Assembly: GCF_023195515.1 (NCBI RefSeq)
Contig: NZ_JALPKR020000002.1
Span: 4,193,001 to 4,257,000, forward strand
Reading direction: 5' to 3'
DNA length: 64,000 nucleotides
Origin: Variovorax sp. S12S4
GTDB taxonomy: Bacteria > Pseudomonadota > Gammaproteobacteria > Burkholderiales > Burkholderiaceae_C
Under the pieces are notes generated by a model that had not been told where the DNA came from, ran no database searches, and saw only the letters and a program-made list of their open reading frames with translations. The first letter of the stretch is position 1. Each line of letters opens with the position of its first letter. This document shows, in pieces, positions 28,037 through 36,697 of this stretch. A program made the translations under genes and the position numbers.

Positions 28037-29395
28037 ATGTACCGCGATCCAGTCCAGTTACTCGAACCCTTGCCCAGCCGCAGCGCGGCTCCCCACGCAT
28101 TGCGCGTGGGCATGATCGGCATTGGCACAGTCGGCTCGGGCACGTTTCGCGTGCTGGCCCGCAACCAGGCCGAGATTGCCGGCCGCGCCGGGCGGCCGAT
28201 CGAGGTGGTGATGGTCGCGGCGCGCAACCTGGCGAGGGCCGCCGCCGTCGTGGGCGGGAACGTTCCGCTGACGGACGACCCGCTGCGCGTTGCCACACAC
28301 CCCGACGTCGACGTGGTGGTCGAAGTGGCCGGCGGTACCGGCCCGGCACGCGACTGGCTGCTGGCCGCCATTGCCCACGGCAAGCATGTGGTCACCGCCA
28401 ACAAGGCCCTGCTGGCGGTGCACGGCACCGAAATCTTCGCGGCCGCCCGGGAGCATGGCGTGGCCGTGGCCTACGAGGGTGCGGTGGCGGTGAGCATTCC
28501 CATCGTCAAGGCGCTGCGCGAAGGGCTCACGGCCAATCGCATCGAATGGGTGGCGGGCATCATCAACGGCACCACCAACTTCATTTTGAGCAAGATGCGC
28601 GATGAAGGCCTGGACTTCGGCGCCGCGCTCGCCGAGGCCCAGGCGCTAGGCTACGCGGAAGCTGACCCGGCTTTCGACATCGAGGGCGTCGACGCCGCGC
28701 ACAAGCTCACGCTGCTGGCCGCCAATGCGTTCGGCACGCCGGTGCGCTTCGATGACGTGCAGATGGAAGGCATCACGGCGCTGCAGCGGGTGGATGTGGC
28801 CTGCGCCGAGCAACTGGGCTACCGCATCAAGCTGCTGGGCGTGGCGCGGCGGCGGGAAGAGGGCATGGAGCTGCGCGTCCAGCCCGCGCTGGTGCCGGCC
28901 TCGCACCTCATGGCGCATGTGAACGGGTCGATGAACGGCATCATGGTCAAGGGCGACGCGGCCGGCGTGACGATGTACTACGGTGCGGGCGCCGGCTCGG
29001 AGCAGACCGCGTCGGCGGTGATTGCCGACCTGGTCGATGTCGCACGCCTGGCGGGCACCAGCGCCGCGCAGCGCGTGCCGCACCTGGGTTTTCATGCGCA
29101 TGCAATGAACACTCTGCCTGTGGTCTCTCGCGCCGACGTGTGTTCGTCGCACTACCTGCGAGTGCCCGTGCATGCAGCGAGCGGCATCGAGGCGGTGGCA
29201 GGCTGGGCTGCTGGCCGGCAACTGCCGGTGCGGCAAGTCGCGCTTGCGGCCGGGCAGGCCGGCACTGCCCCGCAGGTGCTGGTGCTGACCCAACCGGTGC
29301 GGCAAGCCGCGATGGACCTGGCCCTGGGCGCACTCCAGGCGCTCCCGGCGGTGGCGGGAGCAATCACGGCGCTGCGGGTGGAGGAACTGGCGTGA
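28037..29395 (+). CDS. hom: Homoserine dehydrogenase
   Basis: 452 residues; reduces aspartate semialdehyde to homoserine at the branch to threonine and methionine. Rossmann motif GIGTVGSGTF near residue 30; KHVVTANKALLA; YEGAVAVSIPIVKALREGL; GIINGTTNFILSKM; EADPAFDIEGVDAAHKLTLLA, which holds the catalytic Lys/Asp region; a C-terminal ACT-like part from SSHYLRVPVHAASGIEAVAGW. ATG 28037 has GGAG seven bases upstream. No thrC or lysC is adjacent, unlike the common hom-thrC order in this group, so this may be a second hom copy. Upstream features suggest control by threonine supply. Confidence 0.92.
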   Translation: MYRDPVQLLEPLPSRSAAPHALRVGMIGIGTVGSGTFRVLARNQAEIAGRAGRPIEVVMVAARNLARAAAVVGGNVPLTDDPLRVATHPDVDVVVEVAGGTGPARDWLLAAIAHGKHVVTANKALLAVHGTEIFAAAREHGVAVAYEGAVAVSIPIVKALREGLTANRIEWVAGIINGTTNFILSKMRDEGLDFGAALAEAQALGYAEADPAFDIEGVDAAHKLTLLAANAFGTPVRFDDVQMEGITALQRVDVACAEQLGYRIKLLGVARRREEGMELRVQPALVPASHLMAHVNGSMNGIMVKGDAAGVTMYYGAGAGSEQTASAVIADLVDVARLAGTSAAQRVPHLGFHAHAMNTLPVVSRADVCSSHYLRVPVHAASGIEAVAGWAAGRQLPVRQVALAAGQAGTAPQVLVLTQPVRQAAMDLALGALQALPAVAGAITALRVEELA

Positions 29396-29518
29396 AGCGC
29401 TTCCTTCTAACTGGGACAGAATGCGCCCGAACGCGGGCGCCTGCACCGCACATGCAATGGGAGCCGCAATGGATGTCTATGGGTTGGATGAGCTTCAAGC
29501 CCGCGAGGGAAACCGCGC

Positions 29519-29854
29519 GTGAAGCGCTGGTTCATGGCTATCGCGCTGGCTTGGGCAGCTCCCGTTTTTGCCCAGCCGGTAGAGCAGGCCAAGCAAGCGG
29601 AAGGTGCGTCCTGCGAGGCGGAAGAAGCCGCGCTCGAGCGTGAGATGGACCTTGCGCGCTCCCGGGGCCAGATGCTGCGCCGGCGGCAGCTGGCCGAAAC
29701 CCTGGCCGCGCTGCGCACGCGTTGCCACGGCTCGGAAACTCAGCAGAGCCGCGCGGCCCGCATCGACAAGCTCGAGCAGGAGATCCGCGCGCTTCGCTCG
29801 GAACTCGAACGCGCCGAAGATCAACTGCGCGACCTGAGAAACCAGCGGCCATGA
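29519..29854 (+). CDS. DUF1090-family periplasmic protein (YqjC-like)
   Basis: 111 residues with a cleavable signal peptide (MKRWFMAIALAWAAPVFAQP, cut after Ala18). The mature part is almost all helix with heptad character and the DUF1090 pattern SCEAEEAALEREMDLARSRGQMLRRRQLAETLAALRTRC, with two cysteines that could form a disulfide, then a Glu/Arg coiled coil (RIDKLEQEIRALRSELERAEDQLRDL). Function unknown. The start is a GTG. Confidence 0.8.
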   Translation: MKRWFMAIALAWAAPVFAQPVEQAKQAEGASCEAEEAALEREMDLARSRGQMLRRRQLAETLAALRTRCHGSETQQSRAARIDKLEQEIRALRSELERAEDQLRDLRNQRP

Positions 29855-29885
29855 CAGGCTGCCCTGCGAGGCGCCAAGCTGCCGG

Positions 29886-30737
29886 CTAAAGACGCGGCAG
29901 CTGCATGCGCACCCGGCGCGCCGCTTCTTCCTCGCGTGCATCGTCCACTTCGCGCATCACATTGCCCAGGTCGACAGGGCCGGTGTCGCGCACGTGCGTG
30001 CCGGTCAGCACCGATTCGACGCGCAGCAGGCCGCGCTCATACAGGTGCCAGATCTCGTCGCCATAGTGCGTGCCCAGCAGCTCCGGCGCAAACTGGCCGA
30101 AGAAGTTGCGCAGGTTCTCCACGTCGCGCAGCAGCATGCGCCTGGCGTGGTTGTTGCCCGCCGCATCCACCGCCTGCGGCAGGTCGATGACCACCGGGCC
30201 GTCGGCCGACAGCAGTACGTTGAATTCCGACAGGTCGCCGTGCACGACCCCCGCGCACAGCATGCGCACCACCTCCTTCAGCAGGCTGCCGTGGTGGCGC
30301 ACTGCCTCTTCAGGCGTAAAGGCCACATCGTTGAGCCGCGGCGCCGCGTCGCCGTTGGCGTCGGTCACCAGTTCCATCAGCAGCACGCCTTCAAGAAAGT
30401 TGTAGGGCACCGGCACGCGCACGCCGGCTGCCGCAAGCCGGTAGAGCGCATCGACCTCGGCGCTTTGCCAGATGGCCTCGGTCACCTGGCGGCCGAAGCG
30501 CGTGCCCTTGGCCATGGCACGCGTTTCGCGCGAATTGCGCACGCGGCGGTTCTCGGTGTAGTCGACGGCTTGACGAAAGCTGCGCTTGTCGGCCTCCTTG
30601 TAGACCTTGGCGCAACGTGTCTCGTCGCCGCAGCGCACCACGTACACCATGGCTTCCTTGCCGCTCATCAGCTGGCGTACCACCGTGTCGATCAGGCCTT
30701 CGTCGACCAGCGACTGCAGTCGTGGCGGTGCTTTCAT
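29886..30737 (-). CDS. RIO-type serine protein kinase (PA4780-like)
   Basis: 283-residue RIO-family kinase. ATP-site Lys region SGKEAMVYVVRCGDETRCAKVYKE; catalytic loop VVHGDLSEFNVLL with HGDLSxxN; metal-binding Asp in VVIDLPQAVD. This eukaryote-like kinase family in bacteria contains PA4780 of Pseudomonas. Its targets are unknown. ATG 30737 overlaps the stop of the upstream acetyltransferase gene by four bases, so the two are translationally coupled. Confidence 0.88.
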   Translation of the reverse strand: MKAPPRLQSLVDEGLIDTVVRQLMSGKEAMVYVVRCGDETRCAKVYKEADKRSFRQAVDYTENRRVRNSRETRAMAKGTRFGRQVTEAIWQSAEVDALYRLAAAGVRVPVPYNFLEGVLLMELVTDANGDAAPRLNDVAFTPEEAVRHHGSLLKEVVRMLCAGVVHGDLSEFNVLLSADGPVVIDLPQAVDAAGNNHARRMLLRDVENLRNFFGQFAPELLGTHYGDEIWHLYERGLLRVESVLTGTHVRDTGPVDLGNVMREVDDAREEEAARRVRMQLPRL

Positions 30738-31831
30738 TGATGTTGCTCCCTCGGGGCCAGCGGGCGGATCGAGAGGAAGGCCCTCAGGCTTTCCGGGCCG
30801 ATCTGGTAGGCCGCATCATGCCTGTGCGCGGCAAAGCCCAGCCGTCGGTTGATGGCGAGCATGGGAGCATTGACCTCGGCGTTGTGCGTCACGGCCATCA
30901 TGACGGCGGGATGGCGCTCGCGCACCAGCTGCAGCATGACGGCCTTCACGCCCTTGGCCAGGCCCTTTCCGCGCCAGAGAGGAGCCACGGCTGTGAGCCG
31001 CTGGAACATGCGGTCGGGGTACAGCTGGTTCCAGCTGGCGTCGCACACCGCGGCCACTTCGTCGCCGTCGAGCAGCAGCACGAGGAAATGCTCGCCGCCG
31101 CGCCGGTCGATTTCGGCATACCAGGCGCGAAAGTCCTCGAGCTCATAGCGCATGGGCGGGCGCTCGAGCTGGCTTGTGGGGGCGTCGTTCAGCAGCGCGG
31201 ACAGCGGCGCCATCAGCGTCCCAAGGCGCTCGAAGGGCACGCGGCCGGCGTGGATTTCCAAGCGCAACCCGCGGCCCGCTGCGAGCGCATGGGCTCGCCA
31301 GCGAGCGAGTTCGGCGTCATCGAGATCGGCGAACACCATGCGGTTCTCGATGCTGCGGTGCTTCTCGGCCGCACCGATGGCCGCGAGAAATGCTTGCCCC
31401 TCGGGAAGCGAGGCCTGGATGGTCGCCATTGTCTTGCCGCGCTCTTTCATGGCGGCAAGCAGCGCGCGCATCAGCATGGTGGCAATGCCTTGCCGCCGAT
31501 GTGACCGAAGCACACCGCCCCACACATCCATGAAGGGCGCATAAGCCTGGTAATCGGGCGTGCCTTCGCGGCGAAAGCTCATGTTGAGGCTGCTGACGAT
31601 GCTGCCGCGGCCATCCAGCGCAAAAATGCGATGCACGACCTGCAGGGGCGTGTGCTGGCGCACGTTCTGCATGGTGTCTGCATCGCTCGGCCAGGGTTCG
31701 CCCGGAAAGTCCTGCTCGTTGCGGAGGCGCCAGTAGGCAAGGGCCTTCCTCCACTCTTCAGCGGATGCCTGCTGGGGATCGAAAACAGAAGTTGCGAAAT
31801 GCCGCACATTGGCGGCACGGGGTTCAAGCAT
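30734..31831 (-). CDS. Acetyltransferase with two GNAT domains
   Basis: 365 residues. The first GNAT domain (about residues 25-180) has the acetyl-CoA loop VLRSHRRQGIATMLMRALLAAMKERG (RRxGxA). The second (about 205-350) has VAPLWRGKGLAKGVKAVMLQLVRERH (WRGKGLA) followed by THNAEVNAPMLAINRRLGF, the N-x-N-x-P-M-x-x-x-N pattern of tandem GNATs. The acetyl acceptor is unknown. ATG 31831 fits the first domain; the open frame further upstream is low in coding character. It is the first gene of an operon with the RIO kinase. Confidence 0.8.
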   Translation of the reverse strand: MLEPRAANVRHFATSVFDPQQASAEEWRKALAYWRLRNEQDFPGEPWPSDADTMQNVRQHTPLQVVHRIFALDGRGSIVSSLNMSFRREGTPDYQAYAPFMDVWGGVLRSHRRQGIATMLMRALLAAMKERGKTMATIQASLPEGQAFLAAIGAAEKHRSIENRMVFADLDDAELARWRAHALAAGRGLRLEIHAGRVPFERLGTLMAPLSALLNDAPTSQLERPPMRYELEDFRAWYAEIDRRGGEHFLVLLLDGDEVAAVCDASWNQLYPDRMFQRLTAVAPLWRGKGLAKGVKAVMLQLVRERHPAVMMAVTHNAEVNAPMLAINRRLGFAAHRHDAAYQIGPESLRAFLSIRPLAPREQHQ

Positions 31832-31988
31832 GGTGAGCCTTGATGATTCTGGAAACGGGCAATCGCGGCCGGCACCTGCATGCCGACGGCGGCGTTTGAA
31901 TCTCGGGCGGTTTGTCGCTGCGGCAGCAGTGCCGCAATGGTCGAACCGGCTGTGCCCGTTCAGGGCTGGCGCTACGGGAGAAAGCGCG

Positions 31989-32054
31989 TCAGCAGGCCAT
32001 TGAAGAATCGACAAACCGGCCGGGAGTGGGGCGTTGAATAGCTGTGTCTTCCAT
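31989..32054 (-). CDS. 21-residue short ORF upstream of the GNAT-RIO operon
   Basis: MEDTAIQRPTPGRFVDSSMAC, preceded by a perfect GGAGG six bases before the ATG, the strongest ribosome site in this stretch. It ends 157 bases before the GNAT start codon. A hairpin TGCGGCA-CTGC-TGCCGCA follows on the same strand near 31911-31930. It could be a leader peptide for the operon, a small protein, or a remnant of a longer gene. I do not recognise the peptide. Confidence 0.4.
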   Translation of the reverse strand: MEDTAIQRPTPGRFVDSSMAC

Positions 32055-32335
32055 CGCGCACCTCCGGTCTGGTTGTTTGTCGAAGCGTCGAATGTAGCGG
32101 CCTTGTTGCGCAATGTGAAGTGACTTGTGGCATCCGCACTGCTGAGCCATACCAGCTTTCGCGCGTCATTTCAAAAGCCGGCGCATTGTTTCCACGTCGC
32201 GGTTGCCGGGATTCCATTCGCCAAGGGTTTGTACTTAGATGTGGTCGCAGAATTGATTTCACGGACCTGCGCATCAAGCAAGAACGGTTCGAAGCATCTC
32301 CAACCCATTTCAAGCTATTGAACAAAGGAACCTGA

Positions 32336-32716
32336 ATGACCGCCTCCAAGCTTTTTTCCGCCGCTGCATTGGCCCTGGTAACCGCTGCTGGTGCCGCCCA
32401 TGCCGAAACCTATGAAGGCGTCCATCCCCTGACCTCCGCCGAAAGCCGCGCCGACGTGGCCGCCGGCGCTGTGGTTGCCGCGCGTGTGGGCAATCCCTAC
32501 GCCACCGGTGCCGATTCGGGACCAACCTCTGCGCCGGTCGCCATGAACAGCCGCGAAGCCGTACGCGCCGAAGCGGTGGCCACGGTTCGCAACGCCGATC
32601 CGTACGCCGAAGGCGCCTCGTCGGGTGTCGCCCCGATGGTGGCGGGCGCGGTAGACCGTGCAACGGTGCGTGCCCAAGCCTATGCTGCCGCGCGCGGCGA
32701 CGCCTTGCCGCTGTAA
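32336..32716 (+). CDS. Small secreted Ala-rich protein with three repeats (DUF4148-like)
   Basis: 126 residues. Signal peptide MTASKLFSAAALALVTAAGAAHA, cut after residue 23. The mature part contains three related units: SRADVAAGAVVAARVGNPYATGADSG, SREAVRAEAVATVRNADPYAEGASSG and DRATVRAQAYAAARGDALPL, of the form (S/D)RxxVxAxAxxAxRxxxPYA. This matches small secreted proteins abundant in Burkholderiales, often mislabelled as helicase. Role unknown. An AAAGGA stands 8 bases before the ATG. A terminator follows. The 504 bases upstream (31832-32335) hold only the short ORF described above. Confidence 0.7.
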   Translation: MTASKLFSAAALALVTAAGAAHAETYEGVHPLTSAESRADVAAGAVVAARVGNPYATGADSGPTSAPVAMNSREAVRAEAVATVRNADPYAEGASSGVAPMVAGAVDRATVRAQAYAAARGDALPL

Positions 32717-32759
32717 TTGCCTGGCAGCCGCACACCTCGTCTGCAAGGACGATGCACCG

Positions 32760-32797
32760 AAGGCCGGTCCTGCGAAAGCAGGCCGGCTTTTTCTTTG
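32760..32797 (+). terminator. Rho-independent terminator
   Basis: Stem GCCGGTCCTGC / GCAGGCCGGC with one bulged base and GAAA loop, followed by TTTTTC, 45 bases after the small secreted protein gene. Confidence 0.82.
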
Positions 32798-32859
32798 GGC
32801 ACGCCAGCGGCGCAATGCTGAGCTAAGGTAGCCGGTCGGCTCAAGCCAGGATCTTGAAA

Positions 32860-33876
32860 ATGAACAACAGGGGCAAGCTCGCCGTATTCCTTCTCGCATG
32901 CGCAATGAGCCTGGCTGCCCAAGCACAGGAGTGGCCGGCAAAGCCTGTGCGCGTGATCGTTCCCGCGCCGCCGGGCAGCTCGCTCGACCTGATCGCGCGC
33001 ACGTTGGCCGACCGGCTGCGAACAATGTGGAAGCAGCCCGTCGTGATCGAAACCAAACCCGGCGCGGGCGGCCTGATCGGCATGGACGCGGTGGCGAAGG
33101 CGCCGCATGACGGGTACACGCTGGGCATCGGCTTCAACGGGCCGATTGCCTTCGGCCCCTACATGTACAGCCGCATGCCGTATGCACCCGCGCGCGACCT
33201 GGTACCCATCGTGCTCGCGACCTCGCAGCCCAACGTGCTGGCAGTGCAGGCCGGCAATCCCGCGAACACATTGCCGAAGTTCGTGGCGTGGGCGAAGAAG
33301 CAGGGCAACGGGTTCAGCTATGCGTCGGTGGGAGCGGGGAGTTCATCCCATCTCACGATGGAGCTGTTTCGCAGCACTGCGGGCATAGAGGCCGTGCATG
33401 TGCCTTACGCGGGCTCGCCGCCGGCCGGGCTTTCGGTGGCGGCGGGCGATACGCAAGCGCTGTTCACCGTGGCGCCGGCGCTGCTGCCGCTCATCCAGGG
33501 CAAGCGCATCAAGCTGCTGGCGATCACCAGCGCAAAGCGCTCCGAGCTCATGAAAGACCTGCCCACGGTCGCGGAGTCCGGTTACCCCGGTTTCGAGGCG
33601 CTGGCCTGGAACGGCCTGTTCACCGCAAGCGGCACGCCGCCAGAGGTGGTGCGCCGCATCAATGCCGACGTGAACACCGTACTGCAGGAGCCGGCCGTGC
33701 GGGAGTTGCTGGCTGGTCAGGGGCTTGTGACGGGAGGCGGCTCGCCTGAAGAATTCAGGTCCTTCATCGACAGCGAGGGACGCAAGTGGGGGCCACCATC
33801 GGCAAGGTCGGCATCCGGCTCGAGCAATGATCCGGATTTTGGATCAATCGATTTGAATTTTCGATTTTACGGATGA
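32860..33876 (+). CDS. Bug-family tripartite tricarboxylate transporter substrate-binding protein
   Basis: Periplasmic solute-binding protein (TctC/Bug family) with signal peptide MNNRGKLAVFLLACAMSLAAQAQ. Family signatures: WPAKPVRVIVPAPPGSSLDLIARTLADRL, ETKPGAGGLIGMDAVAKAPHDGYTLGI, YASVGAGSSSHLTMELF, HVPYAGSPPA and PTVAESGYPGFEALAWNGLF. ATG 32860 follows AGGA at eight bases. The last 15 residues are off-family; inserting one G in the G5 run at 33788-33792 restores the expected ending WGATIGKVGIRLEQ with a stop at 33828-33830. So the real gene probably ends at 33830. Confidence 0.88.
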   Translation: MNNRGKLAVFLLACAMSLAAQAQEWPAKPVRVIVPAPPGSSLDLIARTLADRLRTMWKQPVVIETKPGAGGLIGMDAVAKAPHDGYTLGIGFNGPIAFGPYMYSRMPYAPARDLVPIVLATSQPNVLAVQAGNPANTLPKFVAWAKKQGNGFSYASVGAGSSSHLTMELFRSTAGIEAVHVPYAGSPPAGLSVAAGDTQALFTVAPALLPLIQGKRIKLLAITSAKRSELMKDLPTVAESGYPGFEALAWNGLFTASGTPPEVVRRINADVNTVLQEPAVRELLAGQGLVTGGGSPEEFRSFIDSEGRKWGPPSARSASGSSNDPDFGSIDLNFRFYG

Positions 33877-33902
33877 AGGCGAGCTGCCTAAAGTCCGCCT
33901 CG

Positions 33903-35297
33903 ATGAACGCCATTGCCTCGCCCCCACTGCTGATCGGCTGCGCTGCCGGCTTTTCCGGCGACCGCACCGACGCGGCCGGGCCGGTGGTCGATACGCTGAT
34001 CGCCCGGCTGCAAGGCGGCCCGACGGAGCAACGCGCTTTCCTGATCTTTGAGACGCTGGCCGAGCGCACGCTCGCGCTCGCCCAACTGCGCCGACGCGAC
34101 AACCCCGACGCCGGCTACGAACCCTTGCTCGATGCCATGCTGCGGCCCGTGCTGGCGCGTTGCCTCGTGCACGGCATTCGCATCGTAAGCAACTTTGGCG
34201 CGGCCAACCCGCGCGCTGCGGCCCGCCACATCGCCCGCATGGCGCGCGAGCTCGGGGCCGCTGCGCCGCGCATCGCGGTGGTGGAAGGTGACGATCTCTC
34301 CGGCCCCTCGAATCTTGCGCTGTTGCACGAAGCGCTTGGCGCGCAGATGGACGGCCTGCGCATCGTCAGTGCCAACGCCTACATCGGCGCCGAGCCGATT
34401 GCCGAAGCGCTCGACGCGGGCGCGCAGATCGTGGTGTGCGGCCGCGTGGCCGACCCGTCGCTCACGGTAGGCCCGGCCATGTCGCACTTCGGCTGGCGCG
34501 CCGACGATTGGCACCGGCTGGGCCGAGCCACCATGGCCGGCCACTTGCTCGAATGCGGCGCGCAGGTCTGCGGCGGCTACTTTGCCGACCCCGGTTACAA
34601 GGATGTGCCAGGCCTCGAAGAAGTGGGTTTCCCGATTGCGGAGATCGATGCCGACGGTCACTGCACCATCGGCAAAGCCGACCGCACCGGCGGCCTCGTG
34701 AGTGAGGCCACGGTGAAGGAGCAGCTGCTGTATGAGGTGCATGACCCGAGCGCCTACCTCACGCCCGACGTGGTGGCCGACATTGCCGAAGCCGAGGTAA
34801 TGCAGCTGCCGGGCGCGGCGAATCGCGTGGCGTTGTCGGGCGTGCGCGGCCATGCGCGGCCGAGCCACTACAAGGTGAATGTGTGCCACGAAGGCGGCTG
34901 GCTGGCCGAGGGCGAAATTTCCTATGCGGGCCCGCGCGCCGAGGCGCGTGCGCGGCTCGCGGCAGACGTGCTGCGCAAGCGGCTAGGCAGCCTTGCGCTG
35001 CGCGTGGACCTGATCGGTGCACTGAGCATTCTTGGCGACGACGCCGGCCGCATGCTGGCCGATACGCCCGACACCGGCCTGCGCGACGTGCGCCTGCGCG
35101 TTGCGGCCTCGCATACCGACCGTGCGCAGGCCGAGCGCCTCACGCGCGAAGTCATGGCGCTCTATACCTGCGGGCCTGCGGGCGGCGGCGGTGTGCGCAC
35201 CGCGCTCACGCCGCGGCTCAATACCTTGTCGTGCCTGCTGCCGCGCGAAGCGGTGCCGGTGAGCTTCGAACTGCTTGGCGCGGAGGCCCTGGCATGA
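33903..35297 (+). CDS. AtuA-family protein (DUF1446)
   Basis: 464 residues of the acyclic terpene utilisation AtuA family. Signatures: IGCAAGFSGDRTDAAGPVVDTLIARL, VSNFGAANPRAAARHIARMARELG, NAYIGAEPIAEALDAGAQIVVCGRVADPSLTVGPAMSHFGW, and AHxxECGAQxxGGYFADPG (HLLECGAQVCGGYFADPG). AtuA was named from terpenoid catabolism in Pseudomonas; its exact reaction is not settled. Here it is bordered by two Bug binding proteins, which suggests catabolism of an imported carboxylate. ATG 33903 gives the family N-terminus. Its stop overlaps the next gene's ATG. Confidence 0.85.
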   Translation: MNAIASPPLLIGCAAGFSGDRTDAAGPVVDTLIARLQGGPTEQRAFLIFETLAERTLALAQLRRRDNPDAGYEPLLDAMLRPVLARCLVHGIRIVSNFGAANPRAAARHIARMARELGAAAPRIAVVEGDDLSGPSNLALLHEALGAQMDGLRIVSANAYIGAEPIAEALDAGAQIVVCGRVADPSLTVGPAMSHFGWRADDWHRLGRATMAGHLLECGAQVCGGYFADPGYKDVPGLEEVGFPIAEIDADGHCTIGKADRTGGLVSEATVKEQLLYEVHDPSAYLTPDVVADIAEAEVMQLPGAANRVALSGVRGHARPSHYKVNVCHEGGWLAEGEISYAGPRAEARARLAADVLRKRLGSLALRVDLIGALSILGDDAGRMLADTPDTGLRDVRLRVAASHTDRAQAERLTREVMALYTCGPAGGGGVRTALTPRLNTLSCLLPREAVPVSFELLGAEALA

Positions 35298-35659
35298 ACA
35301 CGCCGACAGACTTCATCGAAGTGCCGCTCTACCGTGCCGCCCATGGCCGCACCGGCGACAAGGGCGATCGCTCCAACATCAGCGTGATCGCCTGGCATCC
35401 GGACCTTTACCCGCTGCTGGCCGAGCAGCTCACGCCTGAACGCGTGGCCGCGCAGTTTCGCCACCGCGAGCCCTCGCGGGTGCAGCGCTTTTTGCTGCCC
35501 AGGCTGCATGCGATGAACTTCGTGCTCGATGCGGTGCTCGACGGCGGCGTCAACGATGCGCTGAACCTCGATGCGCACGGCAAGGCGCTCTCGTTCCTGT
35601 TGCTGGACATGCCCATTCGCGTGCCGCGCCCGCTTGTGCCGCTGCTGGCGGGGCCATAG
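35294..35659 (+). CDS. AtuA C-terminal-like partner protein
   Basis: 121 residues matching the small domain that is fused to the C-terminus of AtuA in other bacteria: VPLYRAAHGRTGDKGDRSNISVIAW followed by FVLDAVLDGGVNDALNLDAHGKALSFLLLDMPIRVP. The ATG overlaps the upstream stop as ATGA, so the split halves are translationally coupled and likely form one complex. Function as for AtuA, unresolved. Confidence 0.82.
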   Translation: MNTPTDFIEVPLYRAAHGRTGDKGDRSNISVIAWHPDLYPLLAEQLTPERVAAQFRHREPSRVQRFLLPRLHAMNFVLDAVLDGGVNDALNLDAHGKALSFLLLDMPIRVPRPLVPLLAGP

Positions 35660-35706
35660 CGGCAATCCGATTTCTTTTTCCCACCCATCCATCCGGAGAC
35701 AAAACA

Positions 35707-36675
35707 ATGAAACGACGTTCCCTTACCCTTTCGGCCGCCGCTCTGGCCCTGGCGCCGCTGCTTGGCCATGCGCAGCAGGCCTTTCCGGACAAGCCCATCA
35801 CCTTCGTGGTGCCCTTTGCGGCCGGTACCGCCACGGACCAGATCGCACGCGCGCTGGGCAACAGCATCACGGCGGAAACCAAGCAGCCCGTGGTCATCGA
35901 CAACAGGGCCGGCGCCAGCGGCTTCATCGCCTCGCAGCAGGTCGCCAAGGCCGCGGCGGACGGCTACACCGTGCTGATCACCACCAACACCACGCATGCG
36001 GCCAACGAGCACCTGTTCAAGAAGCTGCCGTACGACCCGGTGAAAGACTTTTCGCCCATTACCGCGCTGGGCAAGGGCGGGCAGATCATGGTGGTGAACC
36101 CCTCGTTCCCGGCCAAGAGCGTGGCCGAGTTCGTGGCGCTCGCGAAGAAGGAGCCGGGCAAGTACAGCTTTGGCAGCGGCAGCTCGTCCAGCCGCATGGC
36201 CGGCGAACTGCTGCAGCAGATGGCCGACATCAAGCTGCTTCACGTGCCCTACAAGAGCAACACGCTGGCAGTGACCGACCTGCTGGGCGGGCAGATCCAC
36301 ATGATGATCACCGACGCGGCCACCGGCCTGCCGCAGGTGAAAGGCGGCAAGCTGCGCGCGCTGGGGGTGTCGAGCGCGGCGCGCTCACCGTTGGCACCCG
36401 ATGTGCCCACCATTTCCGAAGCCGGCGTGAAGGGCTATGAAATGGGCTACTGGTTCGCGGCCTATGCACCCGCGAAGACGCCGCCGGCCGTGGTCAAGCG
36501 CCTCAACGAACTGCTGGTGAAGGCCGCGAAGAGCGAGTCTGCTAAGACCGCGTTCTACGAACCGACGGGCACCGAAGTGTTCACTACCTCGGCTGAAGAG
36601 CTCGCCAAGTTCCAGACGGCGGAGTCGCAGAAATGGGGCCGCATCGTGAAGGCCGCTGGCATCGAAGCCGAGTAA
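35707..36675 (+). CDS. Bug-family tricarboxylate-transport substrate-binding protein
   Basis: 322 residues with signal peptide (MKRRSLTLSAAALALAPLLGHAQQ). Signatures: FPDKPITFVVPFAAGTATDQIARALG, DNRAGASGFIASQQVAKAAADGYTVLI, YSFGSGSSSSRMAGELLQQM, HVPYKSNTLAVTDLLGGQI and the canonical ending WGRIVKAAGIEAE. GGAGAC lies before the ATG. It follows the AtuA pair by 47 bases in the same direction and may capture the substrate of that pathway. No TctA/TctB membrane subunits are in the window. Confidence 0.9.
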   Translation: MKRRSLTLSAAALALAPLLGHAQQAFPDKPITFVVPFAAGTATDQIARALGNSITAETKQPVVIDNRAGASGFIASQQVAKAAADGYTVLITTNTTHAANEHLFKKLPYDPVKDFSPITALGKGGQIMVVNPSFPAKSVAEFVALAKKEPGKYSFGSGSSSSRMAGELLQQMADIKLLHVPYKSNTLAVTDLLGGQIHMMITDAATGLPQVKGGKLRALGVSSAARSPLAPDVPTISEAGVKGYEMGYWFAAYAPAKTPPAVVKRLNELLVKAAKSESAKTAFYEPTGTEVFTTSAEELAKFQTAESQKWGRIVKAAGIEAE

Positions 36676-36697
36676 CCGGGAAAGGCGGCGGCCGCTG

